Assembly (NCBI GenBank): GCA_024509875.1
Contig: JAMPIV010012208.1
Coordinates: 124,001-188,000 of the forward strand
Source: Oreohelix idahoensis
Lineage: Eukaryota; Mollusca; Gastropoda; Stylommatophora; Oreohelicidae
Direction of reading: 5' to 3'
Length of the DNA: 64,000 nt
Shown: in pieces, positions 10,520 through 21,400 of the stretch
How the letters are laid out: the number at the start of each line of letters is the position of its first letter
How positions within the stretch are numbered: the stretch's first letter is position 1
The notes under the pieces: model-generated
Database searches by the model: none
The model's input: only the letters and a program-made list of their open reading frames with translations
Told to the model about the DNA's origin: nothing
Translations under genes and position numbers: made by a program

Positions 10520-11195
10520 AATCTAATTGTCTCCTGTTGTATTGCTCTGTATAGAGTTTCCTATCACTTGTACATCTCATGAGTTTCATCTTTATTTCTG
10601 ATATCTGAAGATGGTGATCTGATGCCACATCTGTTCCTCTGTATACCTTTATATCACTCAATGATGGCCTAAATTTTTTGTTTATGTATATATGATCAAT
10701 CTGAATTTTTGTTTTATAGTCTAGTGATATCCATGTTGCTCTGTGTATTCTTTTGTGTGGAAACATGTTTCCTCCTAAAGACAACTGACTGGAAGCACAG
10801 AAGTTTGTGAATAGTTTCCATTTTCATTCATTATTCCTAGCCAATGTTTTTCCATGAAATCTTCAAAGCCAGTGTTGTCTGTACGTATCTTTGCATTCAT
10901 GTCACCCATCAAAACTGTGATTTCCTTTCTAATCCAACATATTTTGTAGTCTAGTATCAAATTATTCTTTCACAGAAGATTCTTCTTTATTATTGGTTGG
11001 TGCATAACACTGGGTGATGTATATATTTATTTTCTTTTAGGCTGTTTTGAATGTTGCTTTTTTAATTCGGGGTTCATTGCTTCTCATCCTATAAATGTGT
11101 TCTGAGCTTTGCTAGTATTACAGTCACCCTTTCATTTGGTCACCATTTTCTTCTTCGTGTCCTGAGGACAACACTATTTCTCCTGTGATCAGTCT
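10520..11195 (-). pseudogene. LINE-A endonuclease domain fragment
   Basis: Minus-strand pieces with INIYITQCYAPTNNKEE (about 11030-10980), MGDMNAKIRTDNTG (10920-10880), FPHKRIHRATW (10760-10725), KIQIDHIYINKKF (10710-10670) and VASDHH (about 10620). These are the late catalytic blocks of a LINE apurinic-type endonuclease, GD-x-NAK and SDHH. The first block (TWNVRT) is not found. Several frameshifts are present. Confidence 0.82.
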
Positions 11196-11209
11196 CTTTC
11201 TCTTTATGC

Positions 11210-11350
11210 TATTCCATCTTGTCTCAAATATCTCCATGGAATGATTTTAACATTTCCAGCAATTTAGTGGAACAGACTACTTTCATAACAATTTTGAAAA
11301 GTCCATCCCTGCCAACCAGGTGTAATGCCTTTGTGAGGTCTATAAAGGCT
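11210..11350 (-). pseudogene. LINE-C RT palm fragment
   Basis: The minus strand reads IDLTKALHLVGRDGLFKI followed by LLEMLKSFH. It matches the LINE-C copy at 63080-62960 (IDLTKAFDLVSRDGLFKI, LEMIKSFH). Here the catalytic F-D of the first palm motif is L-H, so even this fragment is mutated. It abuts the 48-bp array. Confidence 0.78.
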
Positions 11351-11394
11351 ACTTATAAAAGTGTTTTCATGCTCTTGCTGATAACATTCACATA

Positions 11395-12285
11395 ACAGAC
11401 ATGCAGATGTGGAACTGGTCTTACCAAGTAAACTGTCCCCAGAGGACATGTAGATGTGGAACTGATCTTAATAAGTATACTGTCCCCAGTAGGACATGTA
11501 GATGTGGAACAGATCTTACCAAGTAAACTGTCCCCAGTAGGACATGTAGATGTGGAATAGATATTACCAAGTAAACTGTCCCCAGTAGGACATGTAGATG
11601 TGGAACTGATCTTAATAAGTATACTGTCCCCAGTAGGACATGTAGATGTGGAACAGATCTTACCAAGTAAACTGTCCCCAGTAGGACATGTAGATGTGGA
11701 ACTGATCTTACCAAGTAAACTGTCCCCAGTAGGACATGCAGATGTGGAACTGATCTTACCAAGTAAACTGTCCCCAGTAGGACATGTAGATGTGGAACTG
11801 ATCTTGCCAAGTAAACTGTCCCCAGTACGACATGTTGATGTGGAACTGATCTTACCAAGTAAACTGTCCCCAGTAGGACATGCAGATGTGGAACTGATCT
11901 TACCAAGTAAACTGTAACCAGTAGGACATGTAGATGTGGAACTGGTCTTACCAAGTAAACTGTCCCCAGTAGGACATACAGATGTGGAATTGATCTTACC
12001 AAGTAAACTGTCCCCAGTAGGACATACAGATGTGGAACTGATCTTACCAAGTAAACTGTCCCCAGTAGGACATGCAGATGTGGAACTGATCTTACCAAGT
12101 AAACTGTCCCCAGTAGGACATACAGATGTGGAAGTGATCTTACCAAGTAAACTGTCCCCAGTAGAACATGTAGATGTGGAACTGGTCTTACCAAGTAAAC
12201 TGTCCCCAGTAGGACATACAGATGTGGAACTGGTCTTACCAAGTAAACTGTCCCCAGCAGGACATACAGATGTGGAACAGATCCT
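11395..12285. repeat. 48-bp minisatellite, about 18 copies
   Basis: The unit contains AAGTAAACTGTCCCCAGTAG and GACATGTAGATGTGGAACTG. Since 48 is a multiple of 3 and the unit lacks stops in several frames, long frames run through it on both strands (for example 12387-11353 minus, 16-residue repeats). These are repeat artefacts; no start context, flanking domain or signal supports a protein. Variants GTAG/GCAG/ACAG and GATC/GGTC alternate among units. Confidence 0.93.
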
Positions 12286-12311
12286 CTTATTCTCCCATCC
12301 AGCAGAAACAT

Positions 12312-12354
12312 GACCTTCCTTCTCATCTTGTCTCTCTTCCTTCACTGTGTGTCC
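12312..12354 (-). other. Weak candidate exon
   Basis: On the minus strand TTGTTTCCAG is followed by a 43-bp open E/K-rich segment ending GGAAG|GTCATG. It resembles an exon but does not join in phase with the exon at 485-576, and the donor is weak. Treat as unproven. Confidence 0.15.
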
Positions 12355-13335
12355 CTGGAAACAAAACACTGCACACATGTGAGACAAACTGCTTCAGTTT
12401 TAAACAGGGCCACACTTTGATTTCTGCAACATTAATTTATTGTGTAACATAAACTTACTATCTCATTTCAGGTGTGGTATTACTGGCACATATTCACATG
12501 ATAAGTATTTAATAATTTTAAAAATTTCAAGCTCAATCTGAAGAAAACAAAAGTCATGAAAAAAAAATGTTGCCAAATACTTTGCCATGATATAGCTCAC
12601 AGTGGCAGTACAGGTTGATAACCCAGAATTTATAATTCTCGATGACAGACGCTTTTTGGTTTTCTCCCAAAGTAGCCAAAACATTGGTTAATGTTGCCCA
12701 AAAATCACAAAAAGTAGCCCCAAATCGCTCCAACTTAAATTATGAACAGCTGTAGTACAATTTATTTTTCAGAAAAATATTTGTTTTTAAACTTTAAAAA
12801 TAAACATTGTTAACTACCTGCACATGTAGCCTACATTTATGCTCTAAAGATCATCATCAGCTTGGAGTAAGGCATCTGTTTGTGATAGTGTGGGTGAGGA
12901 ATGATGTGTGTTGTGACATTTGATCATGTTATTGCCTTGTGGCCAATTCACACTTGCACCAGACCCGTACAACAATAAAACTCTTGATTCCAAGGCAGGA
13001 GTTGTAATTTATTGATGGTTTACAACCCAGTTAGTGACAAAGAGAATTTAAACAAACAACCAAACACTAAACACACATTAAATTAAAAAAACACCAAACA
13101 CTCAGCCAGTGCTCATGTGCTAACTTGAAACACAAATAAAACACGGACTAGTTAAATCATAATACTTATATAATGAACAATACCATACTTTCACCTGCCA
13201 AACATCCTGTTCTTCATGCCACCTGAAACATCCCACTATTACCCCCACACACATGCATGTCATCCTATAAGACTAGTGTAATGTTGTGCATGAGGCTGGC
13301 AAACTCAACATGTAACACAGATTACTTCCATAACC
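12355..13335. other. No gene seen
   Basis: AT-rich, with no motif recognised on either strand. Confidence 0.5.
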
Positions 13336-13500
13336 ACCATTGCAAGAACATATGAATGCTTTTTGCAGGCTTCATGCAGAGGCCAGTCACACCAGTGGCT
13401 CCATGCTCCATAAGGAGGCCAGCCACAATGGTTGCTCCATAAGGAGGCCAGCCACACTGGTGGCTCCATGCTCAAGAAGGAGCGAGAACAGAAATATATA
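13336..13500. repeat. Partial repeat related to the right flank of the 39-bp array, with ~31-bp subrepeats
   Basis: AACATATGAATGCTTTTTGCAGGC at its start resembles the right edge of the 39-bp array (14806-14850). GAGGCCAGCCACA-TGG-TGCTCCAT is then repeated about three times (13380-13470). Confidence 0.6.
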
Positions 13501-13779
13501 TCTCCAAGTGAACCCATGTGCTCACATAAACCATCCTACACCTTTCCATTCATGTTCCATGACAATAATTCAGTAATAATAAAATGGCCATAACACAGAA
13601 TTAAATGCTATGTACAGCCAATACTCTTCTTAATGAGAGTAAACTACCACCTCACAACTGATCCACATCAATATTCATTTCTGCACTCTGAAGCATGTTG
13701 TACGTGACGACTGGTGAGACTGGTAACAAGCTTGTTGTATACGACGACTGATAAAACTGGGAATCTCATCATTTGAAAC

Positions 13780-14835
13780 ACATTGTTACAGAAAAACCAC
13801 TGTAATAACATATAAACACATTGTTATAGAAACAACCACTGTAATAACATATAAACACATTGTTACAGAAACAACCACTGTAATAACATATAAACACATT
13901 GTTACAGAAACAACCACTGTAATAACATATAAACACATTGTTACAGAAACAACCACTGTAATAACATATAAACACATTGTTACAGAAACAACCACTGTAA
14001 TAACATATAAACACATTGTTACAGATACAACCACTGTAATAACATATAAACACATTGTTACAGAAACAACCACTGTAATAACATATAAACACATTGTTAC
14101 AGATACAACCACTGTAATAACATATAAACACATTGTTACAGATACAACCACTGTAATAACATATAAACACATTGTTACAGATACAACCACTGTAATAACA
14201 TATAAACACATTGTTACAGATACAACCACTGTCATAACATATAAACACATTGTTACAGATACAACCACTGTAATAACATATAAACACATTGTTACAGAAA
14301 CAACCCCTGTAATAACATATAAACACACTGTTACAGAAACAACCACTGTAATAACATATAAACACATTGTTACAGAAACAACCACTGTAATAACATATAA
14401 ACACATTGTTACAGATACAACCACTGTAATAACATATAAACACATTGTTACAGATACAACCACTGTAATAACATATAAACACATTGTTAAAGAAACAACC
14501 ACTGTAATAACATATAAACACATTGTTACAGATACAACCACTGTAATAACATATAAACACATTGTTACAGAAACAACCACTGTAATAACATATAAACACA
14601 TTGTTACAGATACAACCACTGTAATAACATATAAACACATTGTTACAGATACAACCACTGTAATAACATATAAACACATTGTTACAGATACAACCACTGT
14701 AATAACATATAAACACATTGTTACAGATACAACCACTGTAATAACATATAAACACATTGTTACAGAAACAACCACTGTAATAACATATAAACACATTGTT
14801 ACAGAAACAACCACTGTAATAACATATAAATGCTT
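13780..14835. repeat. 39-bp minisatellite, about 27 copies
   Basis: The unit contains AACACATTGTTACAG, (A/T)ACAACCACTGTAAT and AACATATA. The main variant position is CAGAAAC/CAGATAC. Its length is a multiple of 3, so two minus-strand frames stay open for more than 340 codons (13-residue repeats rich in C, Y, F and V). Nothing else supports coding. Confidence 0.95.
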
Positions 14836-14839
14836 TGTG

Positions 14840-15882
14840 CAGGCCTCTGGTGGAGCTCTGTAAGGAGCAAACACAGAAATGCTTATGTCTAAAGTTGCCT
14901 TACACATAAAGAAGGGGTATCAAGCTTACAATGAATCTAAATAACTAAAACTAAATGCATCTTCTCAAACGACATTTAAACCCAAAACTATGTACACAAC
15001 AGATGTAACAAATATAACCTCAAAGTAACTCACTAAGATATACATTAGAATTATAATCAATTATTGTGAGCCACAATTAACTAAATTACCTTTGCATCAA
15101 AGAATAAAATAACATTAATCTTGAACTAACAAAGCTAGCAAATATTATAATAAACTTGGTTTCATCCACATGTCAATTTACCCAGTATACTAAGGCTTAC
15201 CTCCATTATCCACCTACCATGTGGTAACTAACCATGCAGGTTCCCGGTTGCCATCTTGCCATAAAGTTAATTCTATTTCCATTTCAGTACCTGATAGAAT
15301 TTCTGTCCAGTTCCATGTACGAAATATGTATACTACCTTCCTACAACGGTGGACTTACTAGCACCATGAATAAAATCTATCCACATTCCTACCACTAGTC
15401 TATGACGTTAAAATGAATTCTAATTCTCCAGTAGGAATCTCCTTAGTAAACACAGACTTATTTATTTCATCGAAGACTGCAACTAAGCCACACTGAAACT
15501 AATTCTAAAGCTACAGAAAACTAATGCTAACTTCACAAAGAAATAATCTACTTAAAATCAAACTCACTTCCACATGTCTTTGTAAGATTTTCTGATATCC
15601 TGTTCACATCTACATGCAAGCATTCAGCAGAATTCCTTTCCTCTATTCGCCGGGATCTGAGCCAAGCACTTTATAACCCGATAACTGCATTATGCAAGGT
15701 GTGGGGCGCGCAGCGTTGATTGGCACTTCCGTGCTCGTGAGGGTAACTTAACCAAAGCATGAAGAGAGGGGATTGGTGCTTCTCTGGCCCATCACATGAT
15801 AATGGACCAGGAACAAGATATTCATCTGATAAATAGGCATTATGACAGATGGCCTTTCTGTAGACTTCATCCAGTGTCATCT
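14840..15882. other. No gene seen; probable 3' flank of the Tigger relic
   Basis: No motif is recognised. A local GC/CpG-richer patch lies at about 15640-15800. A short minus-strand frame at 15880-15671 begins just after the stop of the Tigger-like C-terminus and is unassigned. Confidence 0.45.
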
Positions 15883-16022
15883 AAATTAACAATGGTTTCT
15901 GTCTAAGAAGTCTCTCTTTAATCCCATGAACTGCCAAAACTTCTTGCTCACTGATGAATGCACGTCCTTTAAGACCTGTAATTAACCAATCAAACACGCT
16001 AACCATTTCGTCTACAGGGATG
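15883..16022 (-). pseudogene. Tigger/Jerky-like transposase, C-terminal piece
   Basis: The minus strand encodes a tail with VDEMVSVFDWLI, GLKGRAFISEQEVL and AVHGIKERLL, ending in a stop near 15883. This resembles the C-terminus of pogo/Tigger (Jerky-like, DDE_1) transposases. It is the continuation of the frame that breaks off at 33301: removing Gypsy-1 and one GGATG copy restores a continuous frame (... VDAGEN at 33320-33301 on one side, PVDEM here on the other). Confidence 0.78.
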
Positions 16023-16717
16023 TGTTACCTATCACTTTGCTCACAGGCTGGTAATTCATCGCTGTGCACAATGGAGCAGAACGCGAATACGCTTCGATTG
16101 TAAAAGCCTGCGAGTTGTGGAATGGGTGTGACACAGGTATTTAGTGTATGACGTGGACAAGGTCTTCTGCAGGGGGAACGAAGGTGATCGTTAGCACAGT
16201 TGTGTCTGGCTGGTATTTTTTAAAAGTGCACGGAGATTTATGTGAGAACGACAGACCAGTGTTTATTGTTATAAAAATATTTCAGAGTAAGGATAATTGA
16301 CTCAATTCATTAAGAATGTGTGCCTGGTTGTGTGTGGCTTAAAGAGATGGACAGTAAGTGATTTGTATCAATACGGATTTGTAAAGTATGAAAGCGTTGT
16401 AGACGATACATAGACATTCTGACTTTAAACCGGCACAACGACATTATTGCTTATGGCTGCTACTGAACACATTTGTATGACTGACGTAACGTCATATCAT
16501 CATATGCTCTCAAAAGAAGTGAAGTACACTTATGTTGTATTGTGACATATTAAATGTGGTAAAACGTACAACCAGCTGTTGATCAAGATTCTTCAAGTTG
16601 GCCATTCTCTACGTTACTGTTGAGACTGTTGTCTATTATATCAAAATATCTTACAAGACCAGATCAGCACATTAATATACTCGTTACCCAATAGCCTTCA
16701 ATAAGTATAAGGTAACA
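16023..16717 (+). repeat. Gypsy-1 5' LTR (695 bp)
   Basis: Starts TGTTACCT and ends AGGTAACA, which are exact inverted ends. It is preceded by target copy GGATG and matches 23047-23519 plus 33079-33300 throughout. Confidence 0.95.
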
Positions 16718-16725
16718 GTATAAAG

Positions 16726-16735
16726 TGGTGGCCAG
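16726..16735 (+). other. Gypsy-1 probable primer-binding site
   Basis: TGGTGGCCAG lies 8 bp inside the 5' LTR. The same ten bases lie 2 bp inside the 5' LTR of Gypsy-2 (31586-31577, minus). TGG at the start fits pairing with a tRNA CCA end; the tRNA species is not identified. Confidence 0.7.
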
Positions 16736-17882
16736 TATACACGGGATTTCGTTCTACCCACAAGATTTTATCAAATGATACTACTGTCCCTAGCCACATC
16801 GACAAATTTTACAGTATCGAAAAGCAATAGAAATTTCGGCGCAACCTATGCCAACCGGTTTTTTTCAAACTAGGGCCGGCAAGAAGAAACTTAAAGAGTA
16901 AACAGCACACTTCAATCATAATATTTGCTGAACTTTACCAACAGAAGTTCGTATTTTCTTCATCAACATTTTTGAGATGAAAGTTATCATCACTCTACGC
17001 AGTTCCAGGTTGGATTCGTCAGGAAAAATTAAAGTAATCAAACAACATTTCTGCAGTCAAAATGAATCACATTCATTCAATCAGCAAAACAAGATGGATA
17101 GTTCTACATGTGGGAGCAATCTGCATCGATGAAATTTTGCTCTACCTGTTGCATAGGTTGGAGGCAACAATACTGTTACGTGCATTTATACTTCGGAGGA
17201 AGGATCATAAAAAGATAAGTGGACTAGTTTGTTGTAGCCTTAGTCTTACACAATTCTATAGTAGAGCCTTTTTGTTTATCTGTTTTATGTTTGTTGGGGT
17301 TTGTGGGACCTTGATAAGCAGAATTACATCTCATCTTCGGACGGGTCTGCAATCAAGGGTGTCAGTAGGGAAATTTATGTAATATTTTCTCAAAGAGACC
17401 CGGCTCAAAATGCTGTGTGGAAAGCACTCTTTGTGAATATACTATATTTACTTTATGTTATAGACGTGCTGTCCTGTTTTTTCACTGTTGTTTGTATTTG
17501 TCGGTTGTTTTTTTTAATTCAGTTTTTCTGCATTTTTGTACGTCTACTGTTGGTCTTCTCTAGCTATCATTATGTTGATATATGGATTTTTGTTGTAAAT
17601 TTGTCTTGTCTAGTCTAACCTTATAGTGTAAGCATATTTCAAACATTATCCTTTTTTCTACACCTTAGTATTTTCTTCTGTTGCTACACTATTGTACTAC
17701 GTGTTCTGTCTTATAGTGTACGACACTAATTTTTTTGTTTGCATTGATTACTTGCTAAGTCACATTTGCAGAGTACTGAATTTTAACGAATTGGCATTGG
17801 TGCTGTTTATCGCTCATCAGTAGCCATATTCATATTCAGACTAAGTAATTTATATATATATATATATACTTAAACTTACATA

Positions 17883-18402
17883 ATGTCTAGTCTGGAGCAT
17901 TTTATACAGCTAGGTAAAGAGATGGGAATGCAAGGCCAGGAGCTTAAAGAGTTTGCCATGGAGCAACTGGAAAGAGAAGAAAAGAAACTGGAAAGGGATG
18001 AGAGAGCAAGAATGAGAGAGATCGAAAAAGATGAACGAGTTCAGTTAGAAAAAAATAGCAGAAAAGAAAAGACAAGAAGAATTTGAAGAAAAGAAAAGAC
18101 AAGATGAAATGGCAGAAAAGAAAAGACAAGAAGAAATGGCAGAAAAGAAAAGACAAGATGATTTAGAGGCTAAAAAAGCCCAATTTCTGCATGAAGAAAA
18201 AATGGCTTCTCTAGAGTTGGATAGACTCAAATTGGAAGCTAGTAATAAACAGAGTAATCAAGAAGGTGCAGGTTCGGTCAAGAGAGAACATGCTTCATCA
18301 TTTAAACTTCACTTACCTAAATTTAATCAAAATATAGACGACATTTCGTGCTTCCTAAACCGATTCCAGACAGTGTGTGAGGAATACAAACTGGATAAAT
18401 GA
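17883..18402 (+). pseudogene. Gypsy-1 Gag N-terminal part
   Basis: Gag starts MSSLEHFI, matching MSTLEYFI at the start of Gypsy-2 Gag, which decides the start. A highly charged coiled coil of E/K/R/Q repeats follows (AEKKRQEEM-type units), then a capsid-like segment (LHLPKFNQN ... FLNRFQTVCEEY). The frame is broken by a one-base excess in an A7 run at 18049-18055. A TGA at 18400-18402 lies where Gypsy-2 has a sense codon; downstream sequence is in frame with the part before the stop. Gag would form the particle shell. The copy is defective as assembled. Confidence 0.85.
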
Positions 18403-18408
18403 TCATGG

Positions 18409-21400
18409 GTGGTACATTTAATGTCATTACTGACAGGTGAAGCGTTGACAGCTGTGTCAACAATGGATGAGGAAAACATAAAATCTTATGAGGCAGCTAA
18501 AACATTACTTTTAAGAAAGTATCAATTAGACGAGAATGGATACAGGCTAAGATTTAAAAAACTCACACCCGAAAGCAACAAGGACTTTAGTGAGTTCATT
18601 TCAACTATAAAGTTATGCTTCAATCGTTGGATTGAGTTGACTAAAATCAAACATACATATGAGGACTTGATGGACCTTATTTTGAGAGACAAAGTACTTT
18701 CTTCCATTAGCCCTGATTTTTTGGCCTATTTACATGAACGGAAGCCAGAATCGTTACAATCCCTTGAGTTGTTAGGGCGCCAGTTTATGACGGCACACCC
18801 AGGGAAGAGTGTGAACAACTCTACTATTAAAGAGGCATTACCTGTTGCATCAGCTCATTCAGTGCAGATAAACAACCCTAGAGCTCGATCGCAAAGTATG
18901 GATAGAAATTTTGGCAGGAATAATGACCAAAATAGTGGATCTTTCCGAGGACGGTACAATTTTGGCAATCAACCTTATCAATATCAGAGAAACTCCCAAC
19001 GATATTATGAGGGAAATAGACCATCACAGGGTTACTTTCAATCTAACAGAGGATGGCGTAGATCTGATAATACCTACATGAACAGAGGAGACAGATCCTA
19101 TTATACAAAGAACAACCAAAACTCTCCTCCATCTCAACACTGTCCAGGTTGTACATGTCCTCAACATTCTAATAATCCTCAGAATGGCAGAGAGAGTCGG
19201 AATTATTACCGAGGTAATAACAACTTTAATCGCTCTCGGAGCGTGGATCGAAAAAACTCGAACTGGAGTCATAATAGTAACACAGGAGCAGTTAATCCCA
19301 ATGGGGAAAACACAAATATTGCAAATGCGTGTGCAGCTGATTTATTTAATCCATCAAATTGTTCAGAATGCAGCACTCTGTTTCAGAAAGATGTGGTCTC
19401 CAGACTTTCCTGCGGTCATCCTGTGCCCGCGTTGTTACCTGCATTAGCCTCGCATGATGGGAAAGGCTCGCTAATGTTTCACAGGGGTTTTTTAAATAAT
19501 CAACTAGTTTCAGTCTTGCGTGATACAGGTTGTACAACTGTTGGGGTACGCAAATCTTTGGTAGACCCATCTTGCTGCACAGGGGAGAATGTAAAATGTG
19601 TCCTATTTGGGGGCATGGTGGAATTCTATCCTGTGGCCATTGTGCACATTGATACTCCATTCTTCTCAGGTCAAGTGAAAGCATGTTTATTACAGGAACC
19701 AATTGCTGACATAATCATGGGCAATATTGTGGGTATAAAAGCGTGTTCACTCCAAGATATAGAAATCTGGGAACGTCAACATATACTACACGCTAATATG
19801 GTCGTTACAAGAGCCCAGGCACAGGCTCAAGAGGAAGAAGAAATGACTAACAATCATGACAAGGAGGAAGATCAACATCTTATGCCGATGTTAACGAAGA
19901 CCTCATTTATTGATATGCAAAAGAATGACAATTCTTTGAAAAGATTTTCCAAATTGGTAAGAGCAAATGATGTTGATTGCTCAGAAAGGTCACAACCTTG
20001 GTATACAATTAAAAATGACATATTAATTCGTAATGCTAGAGATGCTACATCGGTACTGCAGCAAATTATGGTACCAACCAATATTCGACCTTACATTCTC
20101 AGACATGTGCATAATACAAACTGTGCTCCACTACGAGGACCCATGTCGATAATAAAACAATTACTTACAGGTTCGGAGATGACTCAGGAATGCCAGTCAT
20201 CCGATGATTATGTGGTGAATCTACGAAAGACACTTATAGACACTTGGCAAATAGCGACTGATTCATCCGAAAAGGCAAAAGAAAAAGCTAGATCTCTTCA
20301 AAACCGTTGGAAAAAGTTAAGGAAATTACTTCCTGGAGACAAAGCTTACATCCTGCTACCAACGAGAGAGAATAGCCTTCTCATTTCGTGGAGTGGTCCA
20401 TATGAAATTATTTCAAAATTGACAGATGTTGATTACATTCTTGACGTGAAAGGCAAGAATAAAACCTTTCACATCAACATGCTCAAACAATTCCATGATA
20501 GACCTGAATATCTCAAACCTATCTTAGATGCTATTAATGAAGTAATCACTGATCACCCTTCATCTTACTCTTCATTGTCAGTGATTCAAGAAGAATCCAC
20601 TTCTTTTCATGATGTACCATTGCAACTTCCTGTCATGTCTCTTTACCCGACAGAATCATGGGTAAATGTATCTATTTGTCCGGATCTATCCAGCGAACAA
20701 CAATCTCAAATTCTTTCTATTCTAGAGTCATATCAGCAAGTTCTGTCTAATATTCCAGGCCGAACGTCCATAATCACTCACGATATTAGACTCACAGATC
20801 ACAAACCTATTAAATTAAAGCCTTACCCTATCCCTATCCACTTTCAGGATCAGGTTGAAAAAGAATTAGGTCAAATGTTACAGCTTAACATTATTGCACC
20901 ATCAGAGTCTGCTTATTCTTTCCCAATGGTTATAATCAAGAAGAAGGATAATAATATCAGAATATGCATGGATTTTCGTAAACTCAATTCCATAACGGAG
21001 TCTGACGCAGAGCCAATGCCAGTTCTTGACGAATTACTGTCAAAACTTTCTAAAGCAACCTACTTTAGCAAATTTGACTTAGCCAAGGGATATTGGCAAA
21101 TACCTCTCACTGAAAAAGCAAAACCTTTCACGGCTTTTGCTACCCCTAAGGGTCTCTTTCAGTACAATGTCATGTGCTTTGGCTTGGTAAACGCACCAGC
21201 GACTTTCGTTCGGATGATGAGGAAACTATTTTCTCATAGGTCTGATATCATCTCCTATATAGATGACATTTGTTTGTTCCACAACTCTTGGGACGAACAT
21301 GTTTCTGGATTGAAATCTCTTCTCGAAATTCTTCGCTCTAATAATCTGACAGCGAATCCTTCGAAAGTTCAAATAGGTTTCAAAGAAATTTCTTTCTTAG

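Larger units (their letters stand above)
6890..11195 (-). mobile_element. LINE-A relic (EN-linker-RT-C-terminus), expanded by minisatellites
   Basis: Minus-strand order of recognisable blocks: ITQCYAPTN (about 11015) and MGDMNAKI (about 10900), then PHKRIHRATW and ASDHH (10760-10610), all endonuclease. The linker is cut by a foreign segment (about 10320-10510) and a 40-bp minisatellite (9545-10075). Next come RQLAKEAED-like residues near 9510, LVKDGTDGILAEAIKAD (about 9200), CSNYRGIMLLS (about 9040), a palm-region remnant (about 8850), and the thumb/C-terminus LKSNVKSVL-like and LYGSET residues (8250-8200). The end (7990-6890) contains the 31-bp array. No F-A-D-D box is found. Similar 3' ends at 58050-58800, 39930-40165, 41655-42015 and 43735-43905 show it is a family. 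The relic is heavily frameshifted. Confidence 0.85.

Noticed and set aside
11353..12387. 344- and 301-codon minus-strand frames and matching plus-strand frames
   Set aside because: Products of the 48-bp array; open on both strands alike.
13780..14835. CRISPR-like regular array
   Set aside because: No spacers: whole units repeat head to tail, and the DNA is eukaryotic.
13769..14907. Two overlapping minus-strand frames of over 340 codons
   Set aside because: They are different frames of one 39-bp array; the unit has no stop and is a multiple of 3. No domain, start context or codon signal.
17062..17618. Plus-strand frames of about 105 codons in the Gypsy-1 leader
   Set aside because: Hydrophobic and without motif; overlap each other in different frames in an AT-rich leader. 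Not kept as genes.
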